Part shown: in pieces, positions 8,205-16,698 of the stretch
How positions within the stretch are numbered: the first letter of the stretch is position 1
Layout of the letters: each line of letters begins with the position of its first letter
Origin: Clostridiales bacterium
Lineage (GTDB): Bacteria > Bacillota > Clostridia > Saccharofermentanales > Saccharofermentanaceae
Assembly: GCA_017940895.1 (NCBI GenBank)
Contig: JAGAXM010000027.1
Span: 62,001 to 126,000, forward strand
Length of the DNA stretch: 64,000 nt
Reading direction: 5' to 3'
Program-made: the position numbers and the translations under genes
The notes under the pieces: model-generated
The model's database searches: none
Told to the model about the DNA's origin: nothing
Seen by the model: only the letters and a program-made list of their open reading frames with translations

Positions 8205-9790
8205 TCTCACTTCGAAAAGCTTTATCTTCAGTCCTAGCTTTGTCCGTCGTGTTCTCCGTGTTCGGCGTGACGGGCTGCCACGGCAATGTTACCCGTAATG
8301 AGTTTACCGTGCCCGAGTATTTCGATACGTCACGTCAGTTCGAGATAACCTTCTGGGCGAAGAACGATACCAATGTCAATCAGACCAGGATCTATAATCA
8401 GGCGATAGAGGACTTCGAGGCACTGTACCCGAATATCAGCGTCAACCTGCGTCTGTATACCGATTACAACAAGATCTACAACGATGTAATCACGAACATC
8501 GCGACCGATACGACGCCTAACGTCTGTATCACATATCCCGACCATATCGCGACGTATATCTCGGGCGAGAATACTGTCGTGCCGCTCGATAATCTCTTTA
8601 CCGACGAGCGCTACGGCTTGGGCGGATCCGAGCTGCTGTTCGAGTCTCCTTCTGTCGATCAGATCGTGCCGCAGTTCCTTGACGAGTGCACGATCAACGG
8701 CGTCCATTACTGTATGCCGTATATGAGATCGACGGAGGCTCTTTATATCAACAAGACTTATGTCGAAGCTTTGGGATACGAGATCCCCGATATCGTCACT
8801 TGGGACTTTATCTGGGAAGTAAGCAATGCCGCGACTGCGAAGAATCCCGACGGCACGTATGCCATCAACGGGCAGGATGTCATGATACCTTTCATCTACA
8901 AGTCGTCCGACAATATGATGATCACGATGCTCCGCCAGCTCGGCGCAGGTTATTCCGACGATTACGGCAATATCGATATCTTTAACGATACGACGACTTC
9001 CATTCTGCGAACTGTCGCAGATGAGACGGCGCTCGGTGCCTTCTCGACATTTACGGTGTCGGGCTATCCCGGTAATTTCCTTAATGCCGGTCAGTGCATA
9101 TTTGGTGTCGACTCGACCGCGGGCTCGACCTGGATGGGACCTCACGCTCCTCTGTCCGATATTCACGAGAGCAATATCGTCGACTTCGAGATGGTGGTAA
9201 GACCGGTGCCCCAGTATGATACAGAGAATCCTCTTATGATGTCGCAGGGTCCGTCGGTATGTGTCTTCAATAAAGAGGATCCCCAGGAGGTTCTGGCCTC
9301 ATGGCTCTTCGCACAGTATCTTCTGACGAATGATGTTCAGATCGCTTATGCGGGTACGGAAGGATATGTTCCCGTTACGACCATGGCGCAGGAGTCGCAG
9401 GAATATCAGGACTATCTTAACGATCCCGAGGAATACAGCATCAAGATAGATGTAACGAATATGTTCCTCGAGAATATCGGCAACACCTTCGTAACGCCTG
9501 TATTTAACGGATCGACGTCGCTGCGTAATGCCGCGGCACAGCTGATCAATAATACCGTTAAGTCGGTAAGACGCCGCGAGACCATCGATGACGAATACTT
9601 CGCGAATATGTATGAAGAGGTCACGGCTCTGTACAGGCTCGACCAGCTGTCGGCGTCCAAAGACAGCCGCGCGGAGCTCGGTCCTTTGCCTTCCGAATCC
9701 AAGGCTTTGCTTATCACCCTTGGTGTAGTTTGGATAGGTATCGGGGTGTATTTCGCATACGGTTTGGTCAAAAAGCGGAAAAAGAGCTGA
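8201..9790 (+). CDS. Sugar ABC transporter binding lipoprotein with C-terminal membrane anchor
   Basis: A 529-residue extracytoplasmic solute-binding protein of the family 1 (sugar) type. The N-terminus is a lipoprotein signal with lipobox VTGC (Cys26). ITFWAKNDTNVNQTRIYNQA and later FGVDSTAGS and MMSQGPSVCVF fit the SBP fold. Unusually it also ends in a hydrophobic helix (about residues 502-522) followed by the basic tail VKKRKKS, so it would be held in the membrane at both ends. Standard SBPs lack this. It overlaps the second permease by 4 bases and is last in the operon. The ligand is unknown; a terminator is not obvious before the next promoter. Confidence 0.85.
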   Translation: MISLRKALSSVLALSVVFSVFGVTGCHGNVTRNEFTVPEYFDTSRQFEITFWAKNDTNVNQTRIYNQAIEDFEALYPNISVNLRLYTDYNKIYNDVITNIATDTTPNVCITYPDHIATYISGENTVVPLDNLFTDERYGLGGSELLFESPSVDQIVPQFLDECTINGVHYCMPYMRSTEALYINKTYVEALGYEIPDIVTWDFIWEVSNAATAKNPDGTYAINGQDVMIPFIYKSSDNMMITMLRQLGAGYSDDYGNIDIFNDTTTSILRTVADETALGAFSTFTVSGYPGNFLNAGQCIFGVDSTAGSTWMGPHAPLSDIHESNIVDFEMVVRPVPQYDTENPLMMSQGPSVCVFNKEDPQEVLASWLFAQYLLTNDVQIAYAGTEGYVPVTTMAQESQEYQDYLNDPEEYSIKIDVTNMFLENIGNTFVTPVFNGSTSLRNAAAQLINNTVKSVRRRETIDDEYFANMYEEVTALYRLDQLSASKDSRAELGPLPSESKALLITLGVVWIGIGVYFAYGLVKKRKKS

Positions 9791-9818
9791 CGGTACTTTA
9801 ATAAGAACAGAATTGCTT

Positions 9819-9824
9819 TATAAT
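9819..9824 (+). promoter_or_regulatory. -10 element (TATAAT) before lipoprotein gene
   Basis: A consensus TATAAT lies 64 bases before the ATG at 9888. The -35 region (tttaat, about 9798) is weak. The codon choice of the downstream gene suggests high expression. Confidence 0.4.
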
Positions 9825-9887
9825 ACTTTCGAAGTTAACGGGTGCATAAACTATATCCAAGCTCCGTTAAGAAAGAAGGGTATTACA

Positions 9888-10658
9888 ATGAAGGCAATGA
9901 AGAAGGTTTTATCCCTTGCAGTTGTTGCAGCAATGGCTCTTTCTGTTTTCGCTTGCTCTGCTGATACTGCTGAGACAACTTCGGAAGAGACACAGGCTGC
10001 TGTTGACTACGAGTACATGTCTTATGCTGAGTATGAGGCAGCTGCTCTCGATACAGAGGTAACAGTTCTTTGCACAGTTATGGCTACACAGTCATGGTGG
10101 GAGGACCAGATCACTGTTTACGCTCAGGCTTTTGACGGTGACGGTGCTTATTTCATCTATAACATGGCTTGCTCCGAAGAGGATTCTGAAGAACTTTTTG
10201 AGGGCGCTACAATCCTCGTAACAGGTTATAAGAGTGAGTGGGAAGGTGAAGTCGAGATCACAGATGCTACATTCGAGTTCACAGATCTCGCTCAGGAGAA
10301 TCCCATGGAGCCTGTAGATCTTACAGCTGATTTTGGTAACGATGATGCTCTTATCGCTTACCAGAACAGAAACTTTACTATGACAGGTCTCACAGTTGAG
10401 GCTTCCGGTGATAACGGCGACGCGTTCCTCTACAGCTGGGATGGTTCCGGTTCACAGGGTGATGACCTCTATTTCACAGTTTCCAACGGTGAGACAACAA
10501 TGACATTCACAGTTGAGTCTTACCTCACAGGTGCTGACACAGATGTTTATCAGGCAGTTGAGGCTTTGAACGTTGGTGACACTATCGACGTAGCAGGTTT
10601 CCTTTACTGGTATCAGGGTGCTAACCCTCACATCACTTCTGTAGTTGAGGCTCAGTAA
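9888..10658 (+). CDS. Lipoprotein of unknown function with two beta-rich domains
   Basis: A 256-residue protein with a lipoprotein signal ending in FAC (Cys23) and a Thr/Glu-rich linker after it. The mature part appears to hold two similar beta-rich units: residues ~40-130 (TEVTVLCTVMATQSWW ... GATILVTGYK) and ~140-256 (NFTMTGLTVEAS ... NVGDTIDVAGFLYWY). Each ends in a G-x-x-I-x-V-x-G-turn-aromatic pattern that resembles an OB-fold; this is inference. ATG 9888 has a gaaagaaggg site. Codons are strongly biased to gct, aca, gtt and gag, unlike the sugar transporter before it, which suggests abundant expression. It stands alone, with its own promoter and terminator. Confidence 0.7.
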   Translation: MKAMKKVLSLAVVAAMALSVFACSADTAETTSEETQAAVDYEYMSYAEYEAAALDTEVTVLCTVMATQSWWEDQITVYAQAFDGDGAYFIYNMACSEEDSEELFEGATILVTGYKSEWEGEVEITDATFEFTDLAQENPMEPVDLTADFGNDDALIAYQNRNFTMTGLTVEASGDNGDAFLYSWDGSGSQGDDLYFTVSNGETTMTFTVESYLTGADTDVYQAVEALNVGDTIDVAGFLYWYQGANPHITSVVEAQ

Positions 10659-10695
10659 TCAAGCGTAAGTATTGAGTTTGTGATATTTATGTTAA

Positions 10696-10730
10696 GACCG
10701 CGGACGATTGCTCCGCGGTCGTTTTTATTT
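10696..10730 (+). terminator. Rho-independent terminator after lipoprotein gene
   Basis: A perfect 9-bp stem, GACCGCGGA (10696-10704) with TCCGCGGTC (10712-10720), 7-base loop, followed by the T-rich run gtttttattt. Confidence 0.9.
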
Positions 10731-10765
10731 TGTTATAATTATTTACAGTCCAGGAGGTAACGGAT

Positions 10766-11380
10766 ATGGCTGATTTGGAAAATGAGATCAAGAACGCTCC
10801 TACACCCGAGCAGATCAAGGAGTCTTCTCCGGTTGCAGTTAAGACCGAACCCGTTAAGGAAGAGGCTGTTAAGGAAGCACCCGCTGAAGAGAAATTCGTA
10901 TCTGCACCCGCAGAACCCAAGGCATCTGCACCCGCTGCAGCTGCGGCTCCGGTTGTAGATAAGACTGCTGCCGACAGGATCGCTGCCGAGCAGAAGGCAA
11001 TAAAGAAGGCTGAGAAGGAACAGGCGAAGAAGCAGGCTAAGATTGATAAGAAGGCTAAGCAGGCTGCCGAGTTCCAGGCGAAGATCGAGCAGTGCCCCAA
11101 GGACTACAGACCCGTTACTACAGGCGTATTCTTCTGGTGCGGACTTCTGTGTGTACTTCCGGTTATCGGTATCGTCTTCACGATCCTCTTCGCGCTAATC
11201 CCGCGTAATAAGAACTTCAAGAATTTCGCAAGAGCTTTGCTTGCATGGTATCTGATATTCTTCATCGTCATGCTGGTATTCGCGCTTGTCATCACTCTGG
11301 TTATGGGACAGAGCATCGCAGATTATATCTGGCCGTTCGAGAAGTTCTTCTCGGATATCGCAAGCGCATTCGGACTCTGA
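10766..11380 (+). CDS. Membrane protein with charged Ala/Lys/Glu-rich N-terminus
   Basis: A 204-residue protein of unknown function. Residues 1 to ~110 are low-complexity, rich in Ala, Lys, Glu and Pro, with a helical AEQKAIKKAEKEQAKKQAK stretch that could form a coiled coil. Two hydrophobic helices follow (about 118-142 and 152-176), separated by a basic loop, PRNKNFKNFARAL. The charged N-terminus should face the cytoplasm. ATG 10766 follows a ccaggaggtaa site; a TATAAT at 10734-10739 could be its -10. The gene is bracketed by terminators on both sides, so it is probably a single-gene unit. Confidence 0.7.
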   Translation: MADLENEIKNAPTPEQIKESSPVAVKTEPVKEEAVKEAPAEEKFVSAPAEPKASAPAAAAAPVVDKTAADRIAAEQKAIKKAEKEQAKKQAKIDKKAKQAAEFQAKIEQCPKDYRPVTTGVFFWCGLLCVLPVIGIVFTILFALIPRNKNFKNFARALLAWYLIFFIVMLVFALVITLVMGQSIADYIWPFEKFFSDIASAFGL

Positions 11381-11403
11381 TCTTATATATAATTGACTTA
11401 ATG

Positions 11404-11433
11404 AGGACCGCGGGACTGCCTGCGGTCCTTTTT
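11404..11433 (+). terminator. Rho-independent terminator
   Basis: An 8-bp stem, AGGACCGC (11404-11411) with GCGGTCCT (11422-11429), loop of 10, then a TTTT run. It ends the preceding membrane-protein gene. Confidence 0.85.
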
Positions 11434-11522
11434 GTATCTGTTAAAACACCATCGTGCCACTTCTTTGTAACATTGTTATCCTACAATGGTCTTATAAAGT
11501 TGAAAGTGAGGCAGTGTCGCTT

Positions 11523-12149
11523 ATGGAAGAAATACTTATCTCCAAGAAAGATCTTCTGAAGGAAACCCATATTTCTTACGGTACACTCTACAGATGGAAG
11601 AGGCTGGGACTTATCCCCGAGAGCTGGTTTATTCACAAGGCTACGGATATAGGACAGGCGACTTATCTGCCCCGCGAGAAGGTAATCACAAGAATCGAGA
11701 GAATCAAGGAGCTTAAGAGTGAGCTCACGGTCGAGCAGATGCAGGAGCTTTTCTCTGCGAATGTTAAGAGCTTCAAGATCCCCTTGAAGGACTTCTCCGA
11801 GCTTAATCTCGTAAGCAAGCTTGCAGTTACGGCTTTCACAAGCGTATTCCCCATGAAGGACAAGCTCGACTTCAATGATGTCTTCTCGATGTATGTCGTA
11901 GATCATCTTATGAAGCTGTCAGGCTTCTACCTTGAGGATGCCAAGCAGGTATTGAGACTTCTGTGCAAGTATCTGTCCCGTGAGGCTTCCAAGGATTATC
12001 AGCTCATCCTCCTTCGTAAGATGGGCGTTCCTATGACTGTTCTTGTTAAGGGCGATGAGGATATCCTCCTCGAGGACAGCACTGAGATCATCGCATGTGC
12101 TAACCTCGTCGAGTTCGAGTCCGCTCTGAAGAACAGGTTGATCGCATAA
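11523..12149 (+). CDS. YhbD-like (DUF4004) MerR-type regulator
   Basis: A 208-residue protein resembling Bacillus YhbD. The N-terminus, LISKKDLLKETHISYGTLYRWKRLGLIP, is a MerR-like winged-helix segment with the typical SYGTLYRWKR recognition helix, followed by ATYLPREKVITRIERIKELK. The C-terminal ~120 residues are mostly helical and lack recognisable ligand cysteines. ATG 11523 is chosen because it matches the start of the family; the frame is open further upstream to 11454. An ArsR-type gene begins immediately after its stop, so the two are probably one operon. The regulatory target is unknown. Confidence 0.75.
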   Translation: MEEILISKKDLLKETHISYGTLYRWKRLGLIPESWFIHKATDIGQATYLPREKVITRIERIKELKSELTVEQMQELFSANVKSFKIPLKDFSELNLVSKLAVTAFTSVFPMKDKLDFNDVFSMYVVDHLMKLSGFYLEDAKQVLRLLCKYLSREASKDYQLILLRKMGVPMTVLVKGDEDILLEDSTEIIACANLVEFESALKNRLIA

Positions 12150-12554
12150 ATGGCAGGCATGGATAAGCTTGCAGGCAGGCTCGCAGTATTAAGTGAGCCG
12201 ATGCGCCTTGAGATCCTGACGATCATAAGCGCCGCGGGAACATGCTGCGCAAGTGACATCCTCGGGCATTTCGATATCACACAGCCGACCCTGTCGCATC
12301 ACATGAGCGTGCTTCTCGAGAACGACCTCGTGACTGCCACAAAGCAGGGAAGGTTCATGAAGTACCGGATCAACAAGTCTGCCGTAGCAGAGCTCAAGGC
12401 TGTGCTCGACACACTGTGCGAGGAAAGGGAGGTAAAGGCAGCACCTGCAGTGAAGCCTCCCAAGTCCGAAGAACCTGTCCGCCGCGAAAAGAAGAAGGAC
12501 AAGGATAAGGACAAAGACAAGAAAAAGAAAAAAGATAAGAAAAAGAAGAAATAG
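12150..12554 (+). CDS. ArsR-family winged-helix regulator with poly-lysine tail
   Basis: A 134-residue protein. Residues 1-95 are an ArsR/HTH_20 winged helix: LSEPMRLEILTIIS, then DITQPTLSHHMSVLLENDLV as the recognition helix, and GRFMKYRIN as the wing. No ELCVCDL-type metal-binding motif is seen; two adjacent residues in GTCCAS could bind metal, but this is not established. The last ~40 residues are almost only Lys and Asp with a PP linker, which may add non-specific DNA binding. It starts directly at the base after the YhbD-like stop codon. It could be autoregulatory; no operator was identified. Confidence 0.85.
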   Translation: MAGMDKLAGRLAVLSEPMRLEILTIISAAGTCCASDILGHFDITQPTLSHHMSVLLENDLVTATKQGRFMKYRINKSAVAELKAVLDTLCEEREVKAAPAVKPPKSEEPVRREKKKDKDKDKDKKKKKDKKKKK

Positions 12555-12555
12555 A

Positions 12556-12585
12556 AAATACCTCGGGGTGACCTGAGGTATTTTT
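12556..12585 (+). terminator. Rho-independent terminator after arsR-like gene
   Basis: A 9-bp stem, AAATACCTC (12556-12564) with GAGGTATTT (12575-12583), followed by TT. It begins 2 bases after the stop codon. Confidence 0.85.
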
Positions 12586-12616
12586 GAATTATTAGCACAT
12601 TATTAACTTTTATCTA

Positions 12617-12645
12617 TTCAAAAAGAACTGTAAATAATCTAAAAT
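12617..12645 (+). promoter_or_regulatory. Sigma-A-like promoter before P-loop gene
   Basis: TTCAAA (12617-12622), 17-base spacer, TAAAAT (12640-12645), 49 bases before the ATG at 12694, within an AT-rich tract that follows a terminator. Confidence 0.45.
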
Positions 12646-12693
12646 ATATTTATCCGGAAACGGATAACAAGTAACGTTTAAGGAGAGACCAAT

Positions 12694-13101
12694 ATGATTA
12701 AGATTATTGCGGGTGAGAAGGGTTCAGGAAAGACAGCTAAGCTTGTTGATGATATCAACACAGTAGCAAGACAGGATAACAACATCGTCTGCATCGAGAG
12801 AGGCAGCAGACTGGATCAGCTTCTTAAGCCCAACGTAAGACTCGTAAATATGAAGGAATACCCGGTAGAAGGATTTGATCAGCTCTTGGCTTTCATCGGC
12901 GGTATCTGTTCCAAGGATTATGATCTTACTCATATCTACATCGACAGCATTTACAAGGTAGCTAATGAGACTGATACAGGCGCACTCGAGAGTTTCATCA
13001 CAAAGCTCGATGCATTCCTTAAGGATTCTCCTGTAACAGCAACGATCATCCTCAGCGGCAAGGTAGAAGACCTTCCCGAAGCAGTCAAGGCTTACGTTTG
13101 A
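12694..13101 (+). CDS. Small P-loop (Walker A) protein of unknown function
   Basis: A 135-residue protein starting MIKIIAGEKGSGKT, with a Walker A motif at residues 7-14. A hydrophobic strand, DLTHIYIDSIYKV, could serve as Walker B. There is no other recognised domain; the length is near that of a minimal P-loop core. Similar short P-loop proteins are, from memory, widespread in Clostridia and often mislabelled as PilT. The strong taaggagag site, own promoter and following terminator suggest an independent transcription unit. The role is unknown; nucleotide binding is inferred from the motif. Confidence 0.75.
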   Translation: MIKIIAGEKGSGKTAKLVDDINTVARQDNNIVCIERGSRLDQLLKPNVRLVNMKEYPVEGFDQLLAFIGGICSKDYDLTHIYIDSIYKVANETDTGALESFITKLDAFLKDSPVTATIILSGKVEDLPEAVKAYV

Positions 13102-13129
13102 TAATTAATTAAAGGTATGAATCAGCAGG

Positions 13130-13160
13130 AAACGGGCTCGGCGAGCTCGTTTTCTGTTTA
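13130..13160 (+). terminator. Rho-independent terminator after P-loop gene
   Basis: A 10-bp stem including one G-U pair between 13130-13139 and 13143-13152, 3-base loop, then T-rich tttctgttta. Confidence 0.75.
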
Positions 13161-13183
13161 TATAAGATTAAGAGGAAATTCAA

Positions 13184-14920
13184 GTGAAAGAGCAACTTAA
13201 GAAGCTGATCGACGCAGCACGCGGTATCACGGAGTCGGATCTGGTCTTAAAGAACGGTAAGATACTGAATGTTTTCACGGGTGAGATCGAGTCGGGAGAC
13301 GTGGCCGTTAAGGACGGGGTCATCGTCGGCATAGGTTCGTATAAGGGTAAAGAAGAGATCGATGTATCCGATAAGTACATCTGTCCCGGACTTATAGACG
13401 GTCATATCCATATCGAGAGTTCCATGCTCTCTCCGGCAGAGTTTGCCAAGGCGGTTATTCCGCACGGCACTACTGCAGTCATCGCGGATCCTCATGAGAT
13501 CGCCAATGTCGCGGGAACCGAAGGTATCGAATATATGCTCGAGGCAAGTAAAGATCTTCCTATCGACATCTTCTTTATGCTCCCGTCCTGCGTGCCCGCT
13601 ACCGGTATGGACGAATCGGGTGCCGTGCTCATGGCCGGAGATCTTGAAAGATTCTATAAAGAGAAGAATGTCAAAGGTCTTGCGGAGCTGATGAATTCCT
13701 TCGGGACCGTCAGGGGAGATGAGGATATCTTAGATAAGATCGCGGGTGCCGTTAATGCGGGCAAGGTCATAGACGGTCACGCGCCGGGACTTAAGGGAAA
13801 TGAGCTCAACGCATATATTACTGCCGGCGTGGAATCCGACCACGAATGCTCCGATATCGGGGAAGCACTCGAGAAGCTTCGCCGCGGGCAGTGGATCATG
13901 GTAAGGGAAGGTACCGCTGCGAAAAACATGGACAACCTCCTTCCTTTGTTCGACGACGATTACTGCGGCCGCTGCATGATAGTTACCGATGACAAGCATC
14001 CGGGTGATATCGTCGAATTCGGACATATGGATTACCTTGTAAGGAAAGCCGTAAGAAGCGGCAAGAAGGCAAGCAATGCGGTTAAGATGGCAAGCCTTAA
14101 TCCTTCGATGTATTTCGGCCTCGGTAAAAGGGGAGCCGTCGCTCCCGGATATAAAGCGGATATCATCGTAGTATCGGGATTCGATCTGTTCAAGGTTGAG
14201 AAGGTGTTTAAGGACGGTCGTCTTGTAGCCGAGGACGGAGTGCTTACGGCGGACATAGAAACTAAAGTGAAGCCGCAGGATTACCCCCGTATATATAACA
14301 GTTTTAATATGGATCCGGTAAAGCCCGAAGACCTGAGATTGAAGAAGACCGGCAGCAGCAAGCGTGTGCTCGAGGTCGTTAAGGGCGAGCTTCTTACGAA
14401 CGAGATCATAGTTCCTTCCAATCTTGATAAAGAACCTTCAGGTATAGAGATCGATAAAGACATATTAAAGATTGCGGTAATCGAGAGGCATAAGAAGACC
14501 GGCCATGTCGGTATAGGCTTCATAAGAGGTTATGGACTTAAAAGCGGCGCGATCGCATCAAGTGTTGCCCATGACTCCCATAACATCATCGTGGTAGGGA
14601 CCAATGATGAGGACATGGCGGTCGCGGCTAATGAAGTATTAAGAAACAGGGGCGGACTTGCGATAACCGAAGGCGGGAAGGTCAAAGCCTCGCTGGCGCT
14701 TCCAATCGCGGGACTCATGTGTGAGGAGGACGCGGTCGAGACTGAGGATAAACTCATCGAGATGAAGGTCATGGCCAAGCATATGGGATGCACGCCCGGT
14801 ATAGATCCGTTCATGACGCTGGCGTTTACGGCGCTGCCGGTTATCCCTAAGTTAAGGATCCTGACGCAGGAAATGTTCGATGTGCCCTCTCAGTCCTATG
14901 TCCCGGAGGTCTTTGACTGA
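13184..14920 (+). CDS. ade: Adenine deaminase
   Basis: A 578-residue amidohydrolase converting adenine to hypoxanthine and ammonia for purine salvage. The metal-binding PGLIDGHIHIES loop is followed by VIADPHEIANVAGTEG and DGHAPGLKG, which are characteristic of the Ade family. The C-terminal Ade domain is present (HKKTGHVGIGFIRGYGL, AVAANEVLRNRGG, GCTPGIDPFMTLAF). The length is normal. The start is GTG 13184 after aagaggaaat; the ATG-rich family N-terminus makes this the best fit. It is expected to be cytoplasmic with divalent metal (Mn or Fe). It stands alone between two terminators. Confidence 0.95.
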   Translation: MKEQLKKLIDAARGITESDLVLKNGKILNVFTGEIESGDVAVKDGVIVGIGSYKGKEEIDVSDKYICPGLIDGHIHIESSMLSPAEFAKAVIPHGTTAVIADPHEIANVAGTEGIEYMLEASKDLPIDIFFMLPSCVPATGMDESGAVLMAGDLERFYKEKNVKGLAELMNSFGTVRGDEDILDKIAGAVNAGKVIDGHAPGLKGNELNAYITAGVESDHECSDIGEALEKLRRGQWIMVREGTAAKNMDNLLPLFDDDYCGRCMIVTDDKHPGDIVEFGHMDYLVRKAVRSGKKASNAVKMASLNPSMYFGLGKRGAVAPGYKADIIVVSGFDLFKVEKVFKDGRLVAEDGVLTADIETKVKPQDYPRIYNSFNMDPVKPEDLRLKKTGSSKRVLEVVKGELLTNEIIVPSNLDKEPSGIEIDKDILKIAVIERHKKTGHVGIGFIRGYGLKSGAIASSVAHDSHNIIVVGTNDEDMAVAANEVLRNRGGLAITEGGKVKASLALPIAGLMCEEDAVETEDKLIEMKVMAKHMGCTPGIDPFMTLAFTALPVIPKLRILTQEMFDVPSQSYVPEVFD

Positions 14921-14969
14921 TAATACTCATTATGTTAATATAAGTGCGTTCAGATTACTTTATTGGAGT

Positions 14970-14998
14970 AAACGAGCTTGTACGAGCTCGTTTTTCTT
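14970..14998 (+). terminator. Rho-independent terminator after ade
   Basis: A 9-bp stem, AAACGAGCT (14970-14978) with AGCTCGTTT (14985-14993), loop of 6, then T-rich ttctt. Confidence 0.85.
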
Positions 14999-15027
14999 TA
15001 TAGGAAAAACATTGAAAGGAGGATCGG

Positions 15028-15495
15028 ATGGCAAAAAGATCAAAGATCGCGCAGGAAGCTTACGATATAGCTAAGCCCGAGGCGGAGAAGTTAGGTTTTG
15101 ATCTCGTGGACGCCGAGTACAAGAAAGAGGGCCAGGATATGTTCTTAAGGCTCTTTATAGACCGTAAGGGCGGTATCTCGATCGACGACTGCGAGGCATT
15201 CAGCAAGGTCATCGATCCCATTCTGGATGAGAAGCTCAAGTGTGATGCGGATTACTTCGAGGTAAGTTCCCCCGGACTTACGAGGCCCTTGGAGGAGATC
15301 GAAGACTACATCAGATACGAGGGCGAGAAGATTGATGTCAGTCTGTTCAAGGCAGATGACAGCGGATCAAAGAAGTTCACGGGCACGATCGTATCTGCCC
15401 ATGACGATACAGTCCTTTTCGCGAAGGACGACGGCAACGAGGCCGAGCTTACTTTAACAGATATAAGCAAGGCCGTAAGACACATTGATTTTTAA
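15028..15495 (+). CDS. rimP: Ribosome maturation factor RimP
   Basis: A 155-residue cytoplasmic factor for 30S subunit assembly and first gene of the long nusA-infB operon. Family features are LGFDLVDAEYKKEGQDMFLRLFID, the DCEAFSKVIDPILDE helix and the conserved YFEVSSPGLTRPL motif before the C-terminal SH3-like domain. ATG 15028 follows a strong aaaggagg site. nusA begins 18 bases after the stop. The gene order is the usual one in Firmicutes. Confidence 0.95.
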   Translation: MAKRSKIAQEAYDIAKPEAEKLGFDLVDAEYKKEGQDMFLRLFIDRKGGISIDDCEAFSKVIDPILDEKLKCDADYFEVSSPGLTRPLEEIEDYIRYEGEKIDVSLFKADDSGSKKFTGTIVSAHDDTVLFAKDDGNEAELTLTDISKAVRHIDF

Positions 15496-15513
15496 TTTTG
15501 GGAGGTAAGTATA

Positions 15514-16698
15514 ATGGCAAAGAAGAAGGAAACTAACGAGGAGCCTCAGGATAGCGTTCTTGACGCGATCAGGATGCTCGCGAAGGAAAGGGGCATTGAC
15601 GAAGAAGAGCTCATCAAGGCTGTTGAAGACGGTATCGTAACAGCTTACAGACGTGAGTTCTCCGGCGGTATCATCGAGACTGTAGGTGCAGAGATCGACC
15701 GTGAGACTGGTGAGATCTATGTTTACCAGCTTAAGGAAGTCGTTGATGAGGTGGAAGATCCCACTAACGAGGTTTCCCTTGAGGAAGCACAGGCTGCAGA
15801 TCCCGACGTAGAGCTCGGCGACTCACTCGAGTACGGTCTCGACGTTAAGGACCTGGGAAGACTTGCCGCTACAGCTGCCAAGAGTGCTATCTCCCAGAAG
15901 GTAAGATCTGCTGAACACAAGAGGATCAGCGAAGAGTTCTCCGGCAAGATCGGCGAGCTTACAACAGGTACTATCATCCGTAAGGATGCAAGAAACGTAT
16001 ATGTAGATATCGGACACGCAGAGGCAGTTCTTCCCAAGAACGGCCAGATGAGAGGCGAGTCCTACGATACAAACAAAACTATGAAGTTCCTCGTATTGAG
16101 AGTTGAGGACCATAACGACCGTCCTTCTATCACAATCTCCAGAACGGCTCCCGAGCTTGTAGAGAAGTTGTTCGAGCTTGAGATCCCCGAGATCAAGTCC
16201 GGCGAAGTTCTCATCAAGGGCATCACACGTGAGCCCGGTTCCAGGTCCAAGGTCGCTGTTTACTCCAGAGACGAGAACATCGATGCCAAGGGTTCCTGCG
16301 TAGGTCCCAGAGGACAGAGAGTTCAGACGATCATGAATGAGCTCGCAGGCGAGAAGATTGACATCATCGACTGGAACGAGGATCCCGCTCTGTTCATCAG
16401 TGAAGCACTCCAGCCCGCAAAGGCAGTAAGAGTTGACATCGAGATCACAAAGAAGGAAGACGGTCACGTAGAGCGTTATGCTAAGGTAATCGTTCCCGAT
16501 CAGCAGTTCAACCTCGCTATCGGAAGATCCGGTCAGAACGTAAGACTTGCAGCTCACCTCACAGGCTACAAGATCGATATCAAGAGAGAGTCCGAGGATG
16601 CATCCGAGGCTACAAGATCCGTTATCGATAAGTTCATGGTCGCTGACAGCAGCGAGGTAGAGGAAGCTGCGGCTTCTGAGGATCAGGGCGAAGTATGA
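15514..16698 (+). CDS. nusA: Transcription termination/antitermination factor NusA
   Basis: A 394-residue protein with the order N-terminal RNAP-binding domain (1 to ~130), S1 domain (~135-200, TTGTIIRKDARNVYVDIG) and two KH domains (GSCVGPRGQRVQTIMNEL and LAIGRSGQNVRLAAHLTGY). The C-terminal acidic repeats of enteric NusA are absent, as is normal in Firmicutes. It binds RNA polymerase and nascent RNA to modulate pausing and termination. It overlaps ylxR by 4 bases. A short acidic Ala/Glu tail ends the protein. Confidence 0.97.
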   Translation: MAKKKETNEEPQDSVLDAIRMLAKERGIDEEELIKAVEDGIVTAYRREFSGGIIETVGAEIDRETGEIYVYQLKEVVDEVEDPTNEVSLEEAQAADPDVELGDSLEYGLDVKDLGRLAATAAKSAISQKVRSAEHKRISEEFSGKIGELTTGTIIRKDARNVYVDIGHAEAVLPKNGQMRGESYDTNKTMKFLVLRVEDHNDRPSITISRTAPELVEKLFELEIPEIKSGEVLIKGITREPGSRSKVAVYSRDENIDAKGSCVGPRGQRVQTIMNELAGEKIDIIDWNEDPALFISEALQPAKAVRVDIEITKKEDGHVERYAKVIVPDQQFNLAIGRSGQNVRLAAHLTGYKIDIKRESEDASEATRSVIDKFMVADSSEVEEAAASEDQGEV

